DNA from: JAGVSV01 sp050952845
GTDB taxonomy: Bacteria; Bacillota; Clostridia; Christensenellales; Aristaeellaceae
NCBI GenBank assembly: GCA_050952845.1
Contig: JBMNLP010000001.1
Location: forward strand, 1,240,001-1,304,000
Direction of reading: 5' to 3'
DNA: 64,000 bases
Below, piece by piece: positions 1 to 7,689 of the stretch. The number at the start of each line of letters is the position of its first letter. Position 1 is the stretch's first letter. The position numbers and the translations under genes are program-made. The notes under the pieces were generated by a model that was not told where the DNA came from, did not search any database, and worked only from the letters and a program-made list of their open reading frames with translations.

Positions 1-74
1 CGAAGCTTCGGGTCGAACACCGTTTCGACGGTGGCATAAAAGTTGTTGCAGTCGCTGTGTAAAATGGTTCTCAT
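1..74 (-). CDS. Y-family DNA polymerase (DinB/UmuC type), N-terminal fragment
   Basis: Only the first 24 codons lie in the window; the gene runs off the left edge. The start reads MRTILHSDCNNFYATVE, which is the conserved opening of Y-family translesion polymerases. The Asp in HSDCNNFY is the first metal-binding residue and the FY pair is the steric-gate region. The ATG at 74 is preceded by GGAG with 9 bases of spacing; an in-frame ATG at 89 has no ribosome binding site. A LexA-type box lies 21 bases upstream, so damage-inducible translesion synthesis is the likely role. Whether it is a DinB or a UmuC-like subfamily member cannot be told from this piece. Confidence 0.75.
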   Translation of the reverse strand, partial: MRTILHSDCNNFYATVETVFDPKL

Positions 75-94
75 ATCCACCAACTCCATAAGGG

Positions 95-106
95 GAACAA
101 GTGTTC
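95..106 (-). promoter_or_regulatory. LexA (SOS) box in front of the Y-family polymerase
   Basis: GAACAAGTGTTC is a perfect GAAC-N4-GTTC dyad and fits the Gram-positive LexA/DinR consensus (CGAACRNRYGTTYG) in its core. It lies between the -10 box and the start codon of the polymerase gene, overlapping the expected transcription start, so LexA bound here would block initiation. Confidence 0.75.
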
Positions 107-114
107 TTATGTGG

Positions 115-143
115 AGTATATCAGCATTCTGCAAAAAAAGCAA
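115..143 (-). promoter_or_regulatory. Promoter of the Y-family polymerase gene
   Basis: On the minus strand: -35 TTGCTT (138-143), a 17-base spacer and -10 TATACT (115-120). The LexA box begins 8 bases downstream of the -10. Confidence 0.65.
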
Positions 144-146
144 GGC

Positions 147-170
147 AAAAAAACCCGCCGCAGGGGCGGG
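147..170 (-). terminator. Rho-independent terminator of the nagA-ROK-mutarotase operon
   Basis: On the minus strand a 6-bp GC-only stem (CCCGCC/GGCGGG at 154-159 and 165-170, 5-base loop) is followed by seven Ts (147-153). It lies 25 bases past the stop of the mutarotase gene. Confidence 0.8.
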
Positions 171-194
171 TAGCCGAAGCTGCTGGAAGTGTTG

Positions 195-626
195 TTATAT
201 GACGCCTTTTTTCAGGATGACGTTGGCGTAGACGGCCTTCTCGCCGGACATGACAACGACGGTGCTGTGTTCCTTTACCCGGTTGTAGAAGGCGAAACGC
301 TCCACTTCTTCAACACAGGTTGCGCCGCGGTCATCATATTTTTGGATGATCTCCTTGTACGTGTCCCAGATGGGAGTTTTGACCGGGTCGCCCGGGGTCA
401 CCTGCATCAGGGCTACGGGATGGTTTACATATGTATCCAGCGGAATCAGCTGCAGAATGGCGTCTAAAATTTCCGGCACGCCGTGCCCGTCCATGCGGAT
501 CACGCGCCGGCCAAAGGTGTTGCCGGGGAAGTTGCCGTCGCCGATGGTGATTTCATCGCCATGGCCCATTTCGGCCAATACCATCAGAAGCTCGGGGGAA
601 ATGATCGCGGGAATGCCTTTTAACAT
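195..626 (-). CDS. RbsD/FucU family sugar mutarotase
   Basis: A 143-residue protein of the RbsD/FucU family, cytoplasmic enzymes that interconvert sugar anomers or pyranose forms. It opens MLKGIPAIISPELLMVLAEM and keeps GHGDEITIGDGNFPG, with the conserved His and Asp of the active site. Length and the MLKGI start match FucU (L-fucose mutarotase) better than RbsD, but the operon holds nagA and a ROK protein rather than fucose genes, so the substrate may be an amino sugar released in that pathway. It is the last gene of the operon, 34 bases after the ROK gene, and is followed by a terminator. Confidence 0.85.
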   Translation of the reverse strand: MLKGIPAIISPELLMVLAEMGHGDEITIGDGNFPGNTFGRRVIRMDGHGVPEILDAILQLIPLDTYVNHPVALMQVTPGDPVKTPIWDTYKEIIQKYDDRGATCVEEVERFAFYNRVKEHSTVVVMSGEKAVYANVILKKGVI

Positions 627-660
627 GGGATGCCTCCTTTATATATACGATTGATTCTTG

Positions 661-2040
661 TTATGTAATGCTGGGTAAACTGGCGGCTGCGATGGATTGG
701 CCGACCCTGCGGCTCTTCTCATCCGGCAGGTGCAGTACGATGCTCTTGGCCAGATCGGGAAACTCCTGGTCCAGCACCTCCTGCGCCTTGTTGATGATCA
801 GCGTGCCGCCCTTGCCCGATGTGACCCTGCCCATGACCAGCACATGCCGGATATGGTAAAACAGGGCGTAGTAGGCCACGGCATACCCGAAATAGACGCC
901 GATGGTTTCAAAAATATTTTCCGCGGCGCGGCTGCCACTTGCTAACAACTCTTGGACAGCCTTGAGCTTTTCTGCAGGCGACGCGGTTTCGTCCAGCGCG
1001 ATACCGGCTGCAGGCGCCAGCTTGATGACGGCATCCTGGGAAAAGTATTTGACGCCGCAGCCATAGTCGCCCGACCACTCATCTGTCATGGCTTGTTTGG
1101 AAAAGTCAACCGGTACAAAGGCCAATTCGTTCAGCCTGCCGGTGATGTTCATGTCCTTGTCGACATACCCGCCTGCTTCACTGGTGCCCATGGCGATGCC
1201 CAGCAGGTTGCCTTCCTCCAGGCTCATGGCGCCGGCCAGCGCCGTCACATCGCCGTCATTGGCTACTTCCAGCGGGACGTCGCCAAACTCTTTGGCAATG
1301 TCGATATACATGTTCTTCACGCGCTGGTCAAACACTTCCCTCGGCACCTGGATAAACAGGGACGCCACCATGATGCGGTTGTCAATGTATACGCCGGCGC
1401 TGCTGACGCCGATGGCATCGACGCGGGGAAGATGCGAGGCAGCTGTTTTCATGGCGCTGAGAATGCCGTCATAATGGTACTGGGGGTCGCTGTTGACCTT
1501 GGGAAACCAGACAACTTCCTCGGAATAGACGGCTTTTCCGTCGATGACGGCGCTGACCTTCCTGTCGCTGCCGCCGGCGTCAAAGCCGATTCGGCAGCCA
1601 TCCAGATGATGTCCGACGGAGCTTGAGCCTTTGTCAGCTGTTACAATGCTGTCCGGATCGTCCTCGTAACGAACTTCAAAGGGGCGCTCATATACGGTAG
1701 ACATAAAATCGGCGTCAAATGCGCGCGAGCCACCGGGGCAATATGCGCTGACCAGGTGGTTGTGAATTACCTGCGAGCCGCTGGTGATGATGCGGAAGCC
1801 GCCGTGCACCCATAGCAGCGTCTTGATCATCCTGTCCATGACATCAATGTTGGCCTGGTCGTTGACGCCGTCCGGAAATATATAGGTTGACCAGGAGAAC
1901 ACATGGCTGCCGGTCCGCTCAATTCCGCAGATAAAACGCTGCTTCTTCTGGCTGGCTGCCACCTCGCGCTGATAATCGCGGTATATGACAGACATGGGTT
2001 GAAAGGTTGGATCAAGCTTGGCTGGGACTTTCAGTTTCAT
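661..2040 (-). CDS. ROK family protein (probable sugar kinase) with long N-terminal extension
   Basis: A 459-residue protein. The ROK/ASKHA nucleotide-binding fold starts late, with the phosphate-binding loop GFDAGGSDRK at about residues 152-161. VANDGDVTALAGA supplies the expected catalytic Asp, and IAMGTSEAGG resembles the second phosphate motif. The usual ROK zinc motif (GHxxxxxxxxxCxCGxxGC) is not present; DYGCGVKYFSQDAV occupies its place. The first 150 residues show no helix-turn-helix, so it does not look like a ROK repressor such as XylR or NagC. The start codon overlaps the nagA stop by 4 bases, so the two are translationally coupled. Phosphorylation of an amino sugar is the best guess; the substrate cannot be read from sequence. 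Confidence 0.75.
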   Translation of the reverse strand: MKLKVPAKLDPTFQPMSVIYRDYQREVAASQKKQRFICGIERTGSHVFSWSTYIFPDGVNDQANIDVMDRMIKTLLWVHGGFRIITSGSQVIHNHLVSAYCPGGSRAFDADFMSTVYERPFEVRYEDDPDSIVTADKGSSSVGHHLDGCRIGFDAGGSDRKVSAVIDGKAVYSEEVVWFPKVNSDPQYHYDGILSAMKTAASHLPRVDAIGVSSAGVYIDNRIMVASLFIQVPREVFDQRVKNMYIDIAKEFGDVPLEVANDGDVTALAGAMSLEEGNLLGIAMGTSEAGGYVDKDMNITGRLNELAFVPVDFSKQAMTDEWSGDYGCGVKYFSQDAVIKLAPAAGIALDETASPAEKLKAVQELLASGSRAAENIFETIGVYFGYAVAYYALFYHIRHVLVMGRVTSGKGGTLIINKAQEVLDQEFPDLAKSIVLHLPDEKSRRVGQSIAAASLPSIT

Positions 2041-3194
2041 GCGGCTGATGCTCCTTTTTTATATTTTACTGTTCCCCGTACAAAAGTGGCATGTACGGCA
2101 CAGTCATGGTCCATCAGGATGATATCGGCATCCTTGCCTGCTGCGAGGGACCCTTTCATGCGGCTGATGCCGATGGCCTCCGCCGCGTGCAGGGAAGCTG
2201 CGTTGACGGCTTCCCGTAAAGAGACGCCGGTGTGATCGCGGAAGTTTTTCACCGCGTTGTTGAGGCGCAGCACGCTGCCGGCAATGGTGCCGTCAGCCAG
2301 GCGGCATTCGATGCCTTTGACGAAGATCGGCTGGCCGCCCAGGGTATACTCCCCATCCTTCAGGCCGCCGGCGCGGGTGCAGTCGGTCACCAGCACCAAG
2401 CGCTCCTTTTTGACGGTGTGCAGCAGAGAAAACAACGCCGGATGGATATGAAAGGTATCGGCAATCAGCTCGCAGACAACAGGCGCGCACAGCGCGGCGC
2501 CGACAACACCCGGCTGCCGGTGGGTCAGTCCGGTCATGGCGTTGAATGTATGCGTGATGTGGGATGCCCCGGCATGGATGGCTTCCATGGCTTCGTCATA
2601 AGTGGCGCTGGTGTGGCCGAGGGATACCACCATGTCGGATTCGCGCCTGATTTGGCGGATGAATGCTATGCCTCCGGGCATCTCGGGTGCCATGGTGATG
2701 ATTTTAATAATGTCCTGATGCTTGAGCATCAGGTCGGCTTCGGGAGCCAATATATGCTCGGCCGACTGGGCGCCTTTTCTCTCCGGGTTGACGAAAGGCC
2801 CCTCTGCGTGGCAGCCTAAGATTTCACTGCCTATAAACTCAGCGCTTCGGCTGACCGGTTTCAGCTTTCGGATGAGGTTAAATGCGGCTTCAATTTCCTG
2901 TCTGGAAACCGTCATGGTGGTGGGCAGGAACGATGTGACGCCGTTCTCAAGCAGACCTTTCGCCATGCGCAACAAGCCTTTTTCCGAGGCATCCGAAGCA
3001 TCCTCACCCAGATAGCCGTGTATGTGCAGGTCGATCAACCCCGGGGCGACAACCATCCCCCCGGCGTCGATGACATCGCAGCCAGTAGCCTGTTTTTCAG
3101 GCACAATGGCGTGGATTGTCTCGTCAAATAACAAGGCGTGCCCTGTTAACGCCGCCTGTTCTGTCAGGATGGTACCGCCAACGATTGCTTTCAT
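2037..3194 (-). CDS. nagA: N-acetylglucosamine-6-phosphate deacetylase
   Basis: Removes acetate from GlcNAc-6-phosphate to give glucosamine-6-phosphate in the cytoplasm, the first committed step of GlcNAc and sialic acid use. It is a 385-residue amidohydrolase with family motifs in order: LIDLHIHGYLGED, CHAEGPFVNPERKGA (metal-binding Glu), SLGHTSATYDEA, ITHTFNAMTG and VLVTDCTRAGG with the catalytic Asp. ATG at 3194 is chosen because GAGGTG lies 7 bases upstream; a TTG 12 bases earlier falls within that ribosome binding site. It is first in the operon with the ROK gene and the mutarotase. No nagB is adjacent. Confidence 0.95.
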   Translation of the reverse strand: MKAIVGGTILTEQAALTGHALLFDETIHAIVPEKQATGCDVIDAGGMVVAPGLIDLHIHGYLGEDASDASEKGLLRMAKGLLENGVTSFLPTTMTVSRQEIEAAFNLIRKLKPVSRSAEFIGSEILGCHAEGPFVNPERKGAQSAEHILAPEADLMLKHQDIIKIITMAPEMPGGIAFIRQIRRESDMVVSLGHTSATYDEAMEAIHAGASHITHTFNAMTGLTHRQPGVVGAALCAPVVCELIADTFHIHPALFSLLHTVKKERLVLVTDCTRAGGLKDGEYTLGGQPIFVKGIECRLADGTIAGSVLRLNNAVKNFRDHTGVSLREAVNAASLHAAEAIGISRMKGSLAAGKDADIILMDHDCAVHATFVRGTVKYKKGASAA

Positions 3195-3238
3195 GTTCCA
3201 CCTCAATTCGCGTCATGTTGTGTAATATGTACAATTTC

Positions 3239-3267
3239 ATTATATAGCCTGTACCATGTAAAATCAA
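3239..3267 (-). promoter_or_regulatory. Promoter of the nagA operon
   Basis: On the minus strand: TTGATT (3262-3267), a 17-base spacer and TATAAT (3239-3244), 45 bases upstream of the nagA start. No clear operator repeat was seen around it. Confidence 0.65.
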
Positions 3268-3313
3268 TTGAAATGCAAAGCAAACTGAGACAGGACGAGA
3301 AATGCTTCATATC

Positions 3314-3342
3314 AAAAATAAAAATCCCTGATAAATCAAGGA
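3314..3342 (-). terminator. Terminator of tRNA-Thr
   Basis: On the minus strand TCCTTGA pairs with TCAGGGA (7 bp with one G-U pair, loop of 4) and is followed by TTTTTATTTTT. It begins 7 bases after the tRNA 3' end. Confidence 0.75.
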
Positions 3343-3349
3343 CTTTTGG

Positions 3350-3425
3350 TGGAGCTGATGACCGGAATCGAACCGGTGACCTCATCCTTACCAAGGATGT
3401 GCTCTACCTACTGAGCTACATCAGC
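3350..3425 (-). tRNA. tRNA-Thr (anticodon GGT)
   Basis: A 76-base cloverleaf on the minus strand. Acceptor GCTGATG pairs with CATCAGC, the discriminator is T, and CCA is encoded (3350-3352). The D-arm reads AGCTCAGTAGGTAGAGC, the anticodon stem CATCC/GGATG has loop TTGGTAA, and the T-arm contains GGTTCGATTCC. Anticodon GGT reads ACC and ACT. It has its own promoter and terminator. Confidence 0.95.
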
Positions 3426-3438
3426 GCGAAACGCCCAC

Positions 3439-3467
3439 ATTATACATGCGGCGTTTCAAAATTGCAA
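3439..3467 (-). promoter_or_regulatory. Promoter of tRNA-Thr
   Basis: On the minus strand: TTGCAA (3462-3467), a 17-base spacer and TATAAT (3439-3444). The predicted start is about 7 bases before the mature tRNA. Confidence 0.7.
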
Positions 3468-3517
3468 CCACTCATTTTCTGTGATTTTAAAAGCATCGAC
3501 AAAAAGCTTTATTAGCT

Positions 3518-4432
3518 CTATTTCCACAACCCGTTAGGGTAGATGCCCTGGGCTGTCAGTTCCCTGAGCGACTGTTCGACCAGGGGTCTGTCCTGCGGGT
3601 TGGTTACACCGAACCAACGGTCGGTAGTGGGCAGCACCTGAACGGTGATCTGCTTTTTCTGCAGCAGTGTGCCGACGAGGTTGGGCAGGTAGAATTCAGC
3701 CTTCAGGGGATTTTCCGCCATCGCCTGGCGGTAGAAAGCCGGAAAATGCTCTGCGATTTTCTGTACGAAGCCGGGAGTATAGCCCCAGATATTCATAGAA
3801 ACCGGCATATCCTCGGGCAGGCGCAGGTAGGTTTTGCCATCCTCCGTATACATGGGCCCGTCCACCGTGGAGATGATGTGCACCCGCTCGATGACGTTCT
3901 CCAGGAAGCCTTTGTCATCAACAAAGCATTGTCCGCGCGATACATATCCTGATGCCGACAGCGTGTTGGCGAGGTGGTAGCCGATCATGCAGTATTCATT
4001 GTCAGCCGGCGGCTTTGTCAAAAAGGTGTACATCGACTTGAACGCCTCTCGTCCATAGAAGTCATCACCGTTCAGCGCGCAAAAAGGCGCGTCGATTTGA
4101 TCGCGCGCGCAGAGCACGGCATGCGCTGTGCCCCAGGGCTTGACCCGCTCCTTCGGTACCGTCAGCCCTTCGGGCAGCATATCCAGCTCCTGAAAGGCGT
4201 ACTGCACCTCCATCCTGTCCTCGACATTCCGGCCGACAATGGTGCGGAAATCATCATATATCCTGTGGTTGACAATAAATATGACCCGCTGGAAACCGGC
4301 TTTCAGCGCATCGTACAATGAGTAATCAATCAGGCTTTCTCCGTGCAGTCCAAAGGGCGTCATCTGCTTGAGACCGCCGAAACGGCTGCCGATACCTGCT
4401 GCCATCACGACCAGAATCGGTTTTTTCATCAT
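3518..4432 (-). CDS. Nucleotidyltransferase family protein (sugar-nucleotide type)
   Basis: A 304-residue cytoplasmic protein with the GT-A-like NTP-transferase fold. The N-terminal signature is VVMAAGIGSRFGGLKQM (nucleotide-binding loop with Arg and Lys) and ALNGDDFYG carries the metal-binding Asp. This fits enzymes that join a sugar-1-phosphate to an NTP; the sugar and base cannot be assigned. ATG at 4432 or 4429 follows GGGAGG by 6-9 bases; an ATG at 4436 is in another frame. It is a single gene, transcribed away from cggR, with the tRNA-Thr gene downstream. Confidence 0.75.
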   Translation of the reverse strand: MMKKPILVVMAAGIGSRFGGLKQMTPFGLHGESLIDYSLYDALKAGFQRVIFIVNHRIYDDFRTIVGRNVEDRMEVQYAFQELDMLPEGLTVPKERVKPWGTAHAVLCARDQIDAPFCALNGDDFYGREAFKSMYTFLTKPPADNEYCMIGYHLANTLSASGYVSRGQCFVDDKGFLENVIERVHIISTVDGPMYTEDGKTYLRLPEDMPVSMNIWGYTPGFVQKIAEHFPAFYRQAMAENPLKAEFYLPNLVGTLLQKKQITVQVLPTTDRWFGVTNPQDRPLVEQSLRELTAQGIYPNGLWK

Positions 4433-4527
4433 CCATAACCTCCCAATTTAATGCCAGTACAGTATACAGGATATGACGGCGTTTTGAAAGCAGACATTTT
4501 ATTTTGTTTTTGATAAGGTACAAAATG

Positions 4528-4544
4528 CCTGCGTTAATCGCAGG
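4528..4544. promoter_or_regulatory. Palindrome between the nucleotidyltransferase gene and cggR
   Basis: CCTGCGTTAATCGCAGG is a perfect inverted repeat (6-bp arms, 5-base centre), 18 bases upstream of the cggR -35 box. It has no T-tract directly behind it on either side, so an operator is as likely as a hairpin. No known regulator is assigned. Confidence 0.35.
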
Positions 4545-4562
4545 TTTATATATGAATTTATA

Positions 4563-4591
4563 TTGCGGACGGATGCACAAACGGGTATAAT
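4563..4591 (+). promoter_or_regulatory. Promoter of the cggR-pgk-tpiA-gpmI operon
   Basis: TTGCGG (4563-4568), a 17-base spacer, then consensus TATAAT (4586-4591). Transcription should start near 4598, directly at the operator repeats. Confidence 0.75.
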
Positions 4592-4599
4592 GTACATGT

Positions 4600-4633
4600 G
4601 GGGCAAAATTTGCCCTGCGGGTAGAATTTCGCC
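4600..4633 (+). promoter_or_regulatory. Probable CggR operator: two direct repeats 18 bp apart
   Basis: Half-site one (4600-4615) contains the perfect palindrome GGGCAAAATTTGCCC. Half-site two (4618-4633) reads CGGGTAGAATTTCGCC. The GGG, AATTT and CC blocks recur at exactly 18-bp spacing, close to two helical turns, and lie just downstream of the -10. CggR of Bacillus binds two similar direct repeats at the same position as a tetramer, so autoregulation is likely. The assignment is by analogy. Confidence 0.6.
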
Positions 4634-4644
4634 GCGGAGGATCT

Positions 4645-5667
4645 GTGCAGAACCTACCTTGGAAAGCCATCAAGCGCATCGCGCCCGAACAGGTGCACGA
4701 TATCCTATGCCGCGCCATGGTGATGGATCGCGTCGGCATGCTGTCGCCTGTTGGCAGAAGGACGCTGGCGGCGGAGCTGGACATGTCCGAGCGCGAGGTA
4801 CGCGCGGCGGCGGATTCGTTAAAAAACGAGGGGATTCTCTCGTATGGCGCCGGTGGCATGGCCCTGACAGAAGAAGGATGGGCGCTGCTGCCGCAGATGC
4901 AGGCGCTGTGCCGCGCCTTCAGCGGCATCAATGAGCTGGAGCAGGCGCTGTCCGCCAGGCTGGGCATCCGCCATGTCACGGTGGTGTTGGGGGATGCCGA
5001 CGATAGCCGCAGCGTTCTGAAGGATGTTGGCCGGGCAGCGGCGCTCAGGTTAAAACAGCTGACAAAAGACGGCATGATCATCGCCATATCGGGTGGCAGC
5101 ACCATGTATGAGCTGGCGCGTGCTGCTGTGCCTTCGGCGTGTGAGGTGCTGGTGGTCCCTGCGCGGGGCGGGTTTGGCAGCATGACGGCCATCCAAGCGG
5201 ATGCTGTCGCGGAGGAGCTGGCGCACAACATCAATGCAACCTGCCGGTTGATGCACCTGCCTGACGGACTTAACGCGCACGCGTTGGAGGAACTGCTCAA
5301 GCTGCCGGACATCGGTGAAACCATTCGCCTGATGCGCCATGCCGATATCATCATTCATGGTATCGGCCGGGCTGATGATATGGCTTTGCGCCGCGGCATG
5401 GACGAAAGGCAGCGCAGCGATCTGAGCAGCCTGGGTGCTGACGGCGAGGCGCTGGGCGACTACTTTAACGCACAGGGCGAGCTGGTATACCGCAGCCCTT
5501 CCCTGAGCGCTGAATTCAGCGCCAGAAAACCGGGCGCCCTGGTGCTGTCCGCAGCTGCGGGCGGCAAGAAAGCCCGGGCAATCTTAGCGGCAGTGCGGCA
5601 TCATCCGCCCGATGCGCTCATCATCGATGAAGCAGCAGCCAATGCCATGCTGCGCTTGATGCAATGA
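4645..5667 (+). CDS. cggR: Central glycolytic genes regulator (SorC family)
   Basis: A 340-residue transcription repressor. The N-terminal helix-turn-helix (about residues 30-70, GRRTLAAELDMSEREVRAAA) is followed by a SorC/DeoR-type sugar-phosphate sensor domain with the conserved IAISGGSTMYELA phosphate-binding loop, IIHGIGRADDMALRRG and a C-terminal ARAILAAVRH segment. In relatives, fructose-1,6-bisphosphate relieves repression. The GTG start at 4645 lies 4 bases after GGAGG, a short but usable spacing. It heads the glycolytic operon; unlike the usual order, pgk follows directly with no gap gene between. Confidence 0.88.
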   Translation: MQNLPWKAIKRIAPEQVHDILCRAMVMDRVGMLSPVGRRTLAAELDMSEREVRAAADSLKNEGILSYGAGGMALTEEGWALLPQMQALCRAFSGINELEQALSARLGIRHVTVVLGDADDSRSVLKDVGRAAALRLKQLTKDGMIIAISGGSTMYELARAAVPSACEVLVVPARGGFGSMTAIQADAVAEELAHNINATCRLMHLPDGLNAHALEELLKLPDIGETIRLMRHADIIIHGIGRADDMALRRGMDERQRSDLSSLGADGEALGDYFNAQGELVYRSPSLSAEFSARKPGALVLSAAAGGKKARAILAAVRHHPPDALIIDEAAANAMLRLMQ

Positions 5668-5715
5668 ATTGAAACCATGGCGGATGCCTTGGAAATAGAT
5701 TAAAGGAGCATGTAC

Positions 5716-6903
5716 ATGAACAAGAAGACAGTTCGGGATATCGATGTCAAAGGCAAGCGTATTCTAATGCGCGTTGACTTCAATGTACCCATGGATGAAA
5801 ACGGGCATATTACCGACGAAAGCCGCATCGTGGGCGCGCTACCCACCATTGAATACCTGGTCAACCAAAAGGCAAAGGTGGTGCTGTGCAGCCACATGGG
5901 CCGTCCCAAGGGTGAGTTCAACAAAAAATACTCGCTTGCTCCCGTTGCCAAGCGCCTTGGCGAGCTGCTCAAGCAGGAGGTAGCTATGGCTAAGGATGTA
6001 ATCGGCCCTGACGCCGACAGCGTTGTCGCCCAGGTGCAGGAGGGCGGGGTTGCTCTGCTTGAAAACCTCCGTTTTCACGCGGAGGAGGAGAAGAATGACC
6101 CGGCTTTTGCAGCCAAGTTGGCTTCCTATGGCGACATCTATGTCAACGACGCGTTCGGCACGGCGCACCGCGCCCACGCCAGCACGGAAGGCGTGGCGCA
6201 CTATCTGCCCGCCGTTTCCGGTTTCCTGATCGAGAAAGAATTGAAGTTCCTGGGCAATGCGCTGGAAAACCCGGACCGGCCGTTTGTCGCCATTTTAGGC
6301 GGCAAGAAGGTGTCCGACAAAATCGGCGTTATCAACAGCCTGCTGGAAAAGGTCGATACGCTAATCATAGGCGGCGGCATGGCATATACCTTTGCCAAGG
6401 CACAGGGCGGCGAAATTGGCACAAGCCTTTTAGAAGCCGACAAGGTGGACTATGCGCTGGAGATGATCAACAAAGCGAATGAAAAGGGCGTCAAGCTGAT
6501 GCTGCCCAAGGACACGCTGGCAGCTGATGACTTCAGCAACGATGCCAATACAAAGGTTGTGCCCACCACGGCGATCCCGGAAGGCTGGCAAGGGCTTGAC
6601 ATCGGGCCGGAAACTGCCAAGGAATATGCCGCTGAAATCAGCAGGGCAAAGACTGTTGTGTGGAACGGCCCGATGGGCGTGTTTGAGTTCCCCGCGTTTG
6701 CAGAAGGCACCAAGGCTGTTGCCAAAGCCATGGCTGAAAGCGATGCGGTAACCATCGTAGGCGGCGGGGACAGCGCGGCAGCTGTGGTTCAGTTAGGCTA
6801 TGGCGATCAGGTGACGCATATATCGACCGGCGGTGGCGCATCGCTTGAGTTTTTGGAAGGGCTTGTGCTGCCCGGCGTCGCTGCGCTCAACGACAAGGAC
6901 TGA
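5716..6903 (+). CDS. pgk: Phosphoglycerate kinase
   Basis: Makes ATP from 1,3-bisphosphoglycerate and ADP in lower glycolysis. It is full length at 395 residues. Substrate-binding motifs RVDFNVPMD, SHMGRPKG, FHAEEEKNDPAF and GTAHRAHAS sit in the N-terminal domain; ILGGKKVSDKIGVI, VWNGPMGVFEFPAF and VGGGDSAAAVVQ in the nucleotide-binding domain. ATG at 5716 is preferred because AGGAG is 7 bases away; an in-frame ATG at 5710 is only one base from it. It is second in the operon, 48 bases after cggR. Confidence 0.97.
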   Translation: MNKKTVRDIDVKGKRILMRVDFNVPMDENGHITDESRIVGALPTIEYLVNQKAKVVLCSHMGRPKGEFNKKYSLAPVAKRLGELLKQEVAMAKDVIGPDADSVVAQVQEGGVALLENLRFHAEEEKNDPAFAAKLASYGDIYVNDAFGTAHRAHASTEGVAHYLPAVSGFLIEKELKFLGNALENPDRPFVAILGGKKVSDKIGVINSLLEKVDTLIIGGGMAYTFAKAQGGEIGTSLLEADKVDYALEMINKANEKGVKLMLPKDTLAADDFSNDANTKVVPTTAIPEGWQGLDIGPETAKEYAAEISRAKTVVWNGPMGVFEFPAFAEGTKAVAKAMAESDAVTIVGGGDSAAAVVQLGYGDQVTHISTGGGASLEFLEGLVLPGVAALNDKD

Positions 6904-6931
6904 TTTGTCAGGATGAAATAAGGAGAACAAC

Positions 6932-7684
6932 ATGAGAATACCCATTATAGCCGGCAACTGGAAGATGAACAAAACGCCCGGTGAGGCAACAGAACTGATC
7001 AACGAATTAAAGCCCCTTGTCAAGGGCGCCAAGGCCACCGTGGTCATCTGCGTACCCGCTGTCGATCTGCATGCGGCGAAACAGGCTATCCGGGGCAGCA
7101 AGATCAAACTTGGCGCGCAGAACGTCCATTTCGCTCAGTCAGGAGCCTACACAGGCGAACTGTCTGCGGACATGCTGAAGGAGTGCGGCGTAAGCCATGT
7201 GATCATTGGCCATAGTGAGCGCAGGCAGTATTATGGCGAAACGGATGAAACAGTCAACCTGCGCGTCCGGGCTGCTGTGGCGGCCGGCTTGACACCGATC
7301 ATCTGCGTGGGAGAAAAGAAGGAGCAGCGCGAAGCCGGCTACACAAAGCCATTGGTCACTTACCAGACGCTGATTGCCCTGACCGGGCTGACAACGGATG
7401 AGATAAAAAAGGTCGTTATCGCATATGAGCCTGTTTGGGCGATTGGCACCGGGTTGACAGCCACAAACGAGCAGGCCAATGAAACCATCGCTGTTATCCG
7501 CGCCGCTGTGGCGGGCGCCTATGGCAAGGTGGTTGCTAACCGAATCCGTATCCAGTACGGTGGCAGTATGAACGCATCCAATGTGAAAGGTTTGATGGCT
7601 CAGCCTGAGATTGATGGCGGGCTCATCGGCGGCGCCTCGCTGAAGGCGGAAGAATTTGCAAAGGTTGTCAACTACGATCAATAA
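6932..7684 (+). CDS. tpiA: Triosephosphate isomerase
   Basis: Interconverts dihydroxyacetone phosphate and glyceraldehyde-3-phosphate. The 250-residue TIM barrel has all catalytic elements: GNWKMNKT (Lys), IIGHSERRQYYGE (His), AYEPVWAIGTG (Glu and the flexible loop) and the phosphate-binding YGGSMN and GGLIGGASL. It starts 28 bases after pgk with AAGGAG upstream. A strong hairpin separates it from gpmI. Confidence 0.97.
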   Translation: MRIPIIAGNWKMNKTPGEATELINELKPLVKGAKATVVICVPAVDLHAAKQAIRGSKIKLGAQNVHFAQSGAYTGELSADMLKECGVSHVIIGHSERRQYYGETDETVNLRVRAAVAAGLTPIICVGEKKEQREAGYTKPLVTYQTLIALTGLTTDEIKKVVIAYEPVWAIGTGLTATNEQANETIAVIRAAVAGAYGKVVANRIRIQYGGSMNASNVKGLMAQPEIDGGLIGGASLKAEEFAKVVNYDQ

Positions 7685-7689
7685 AGGCA

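Noticed and set aside
4326..5354. Long open frame on the minus strand opposite cggR
   Set aside because: It is Ser/Arg-rich with no family resemblance, lacks a ribosome binding site, and overlaps a well-supported gene; it is a codon-bias shadow.
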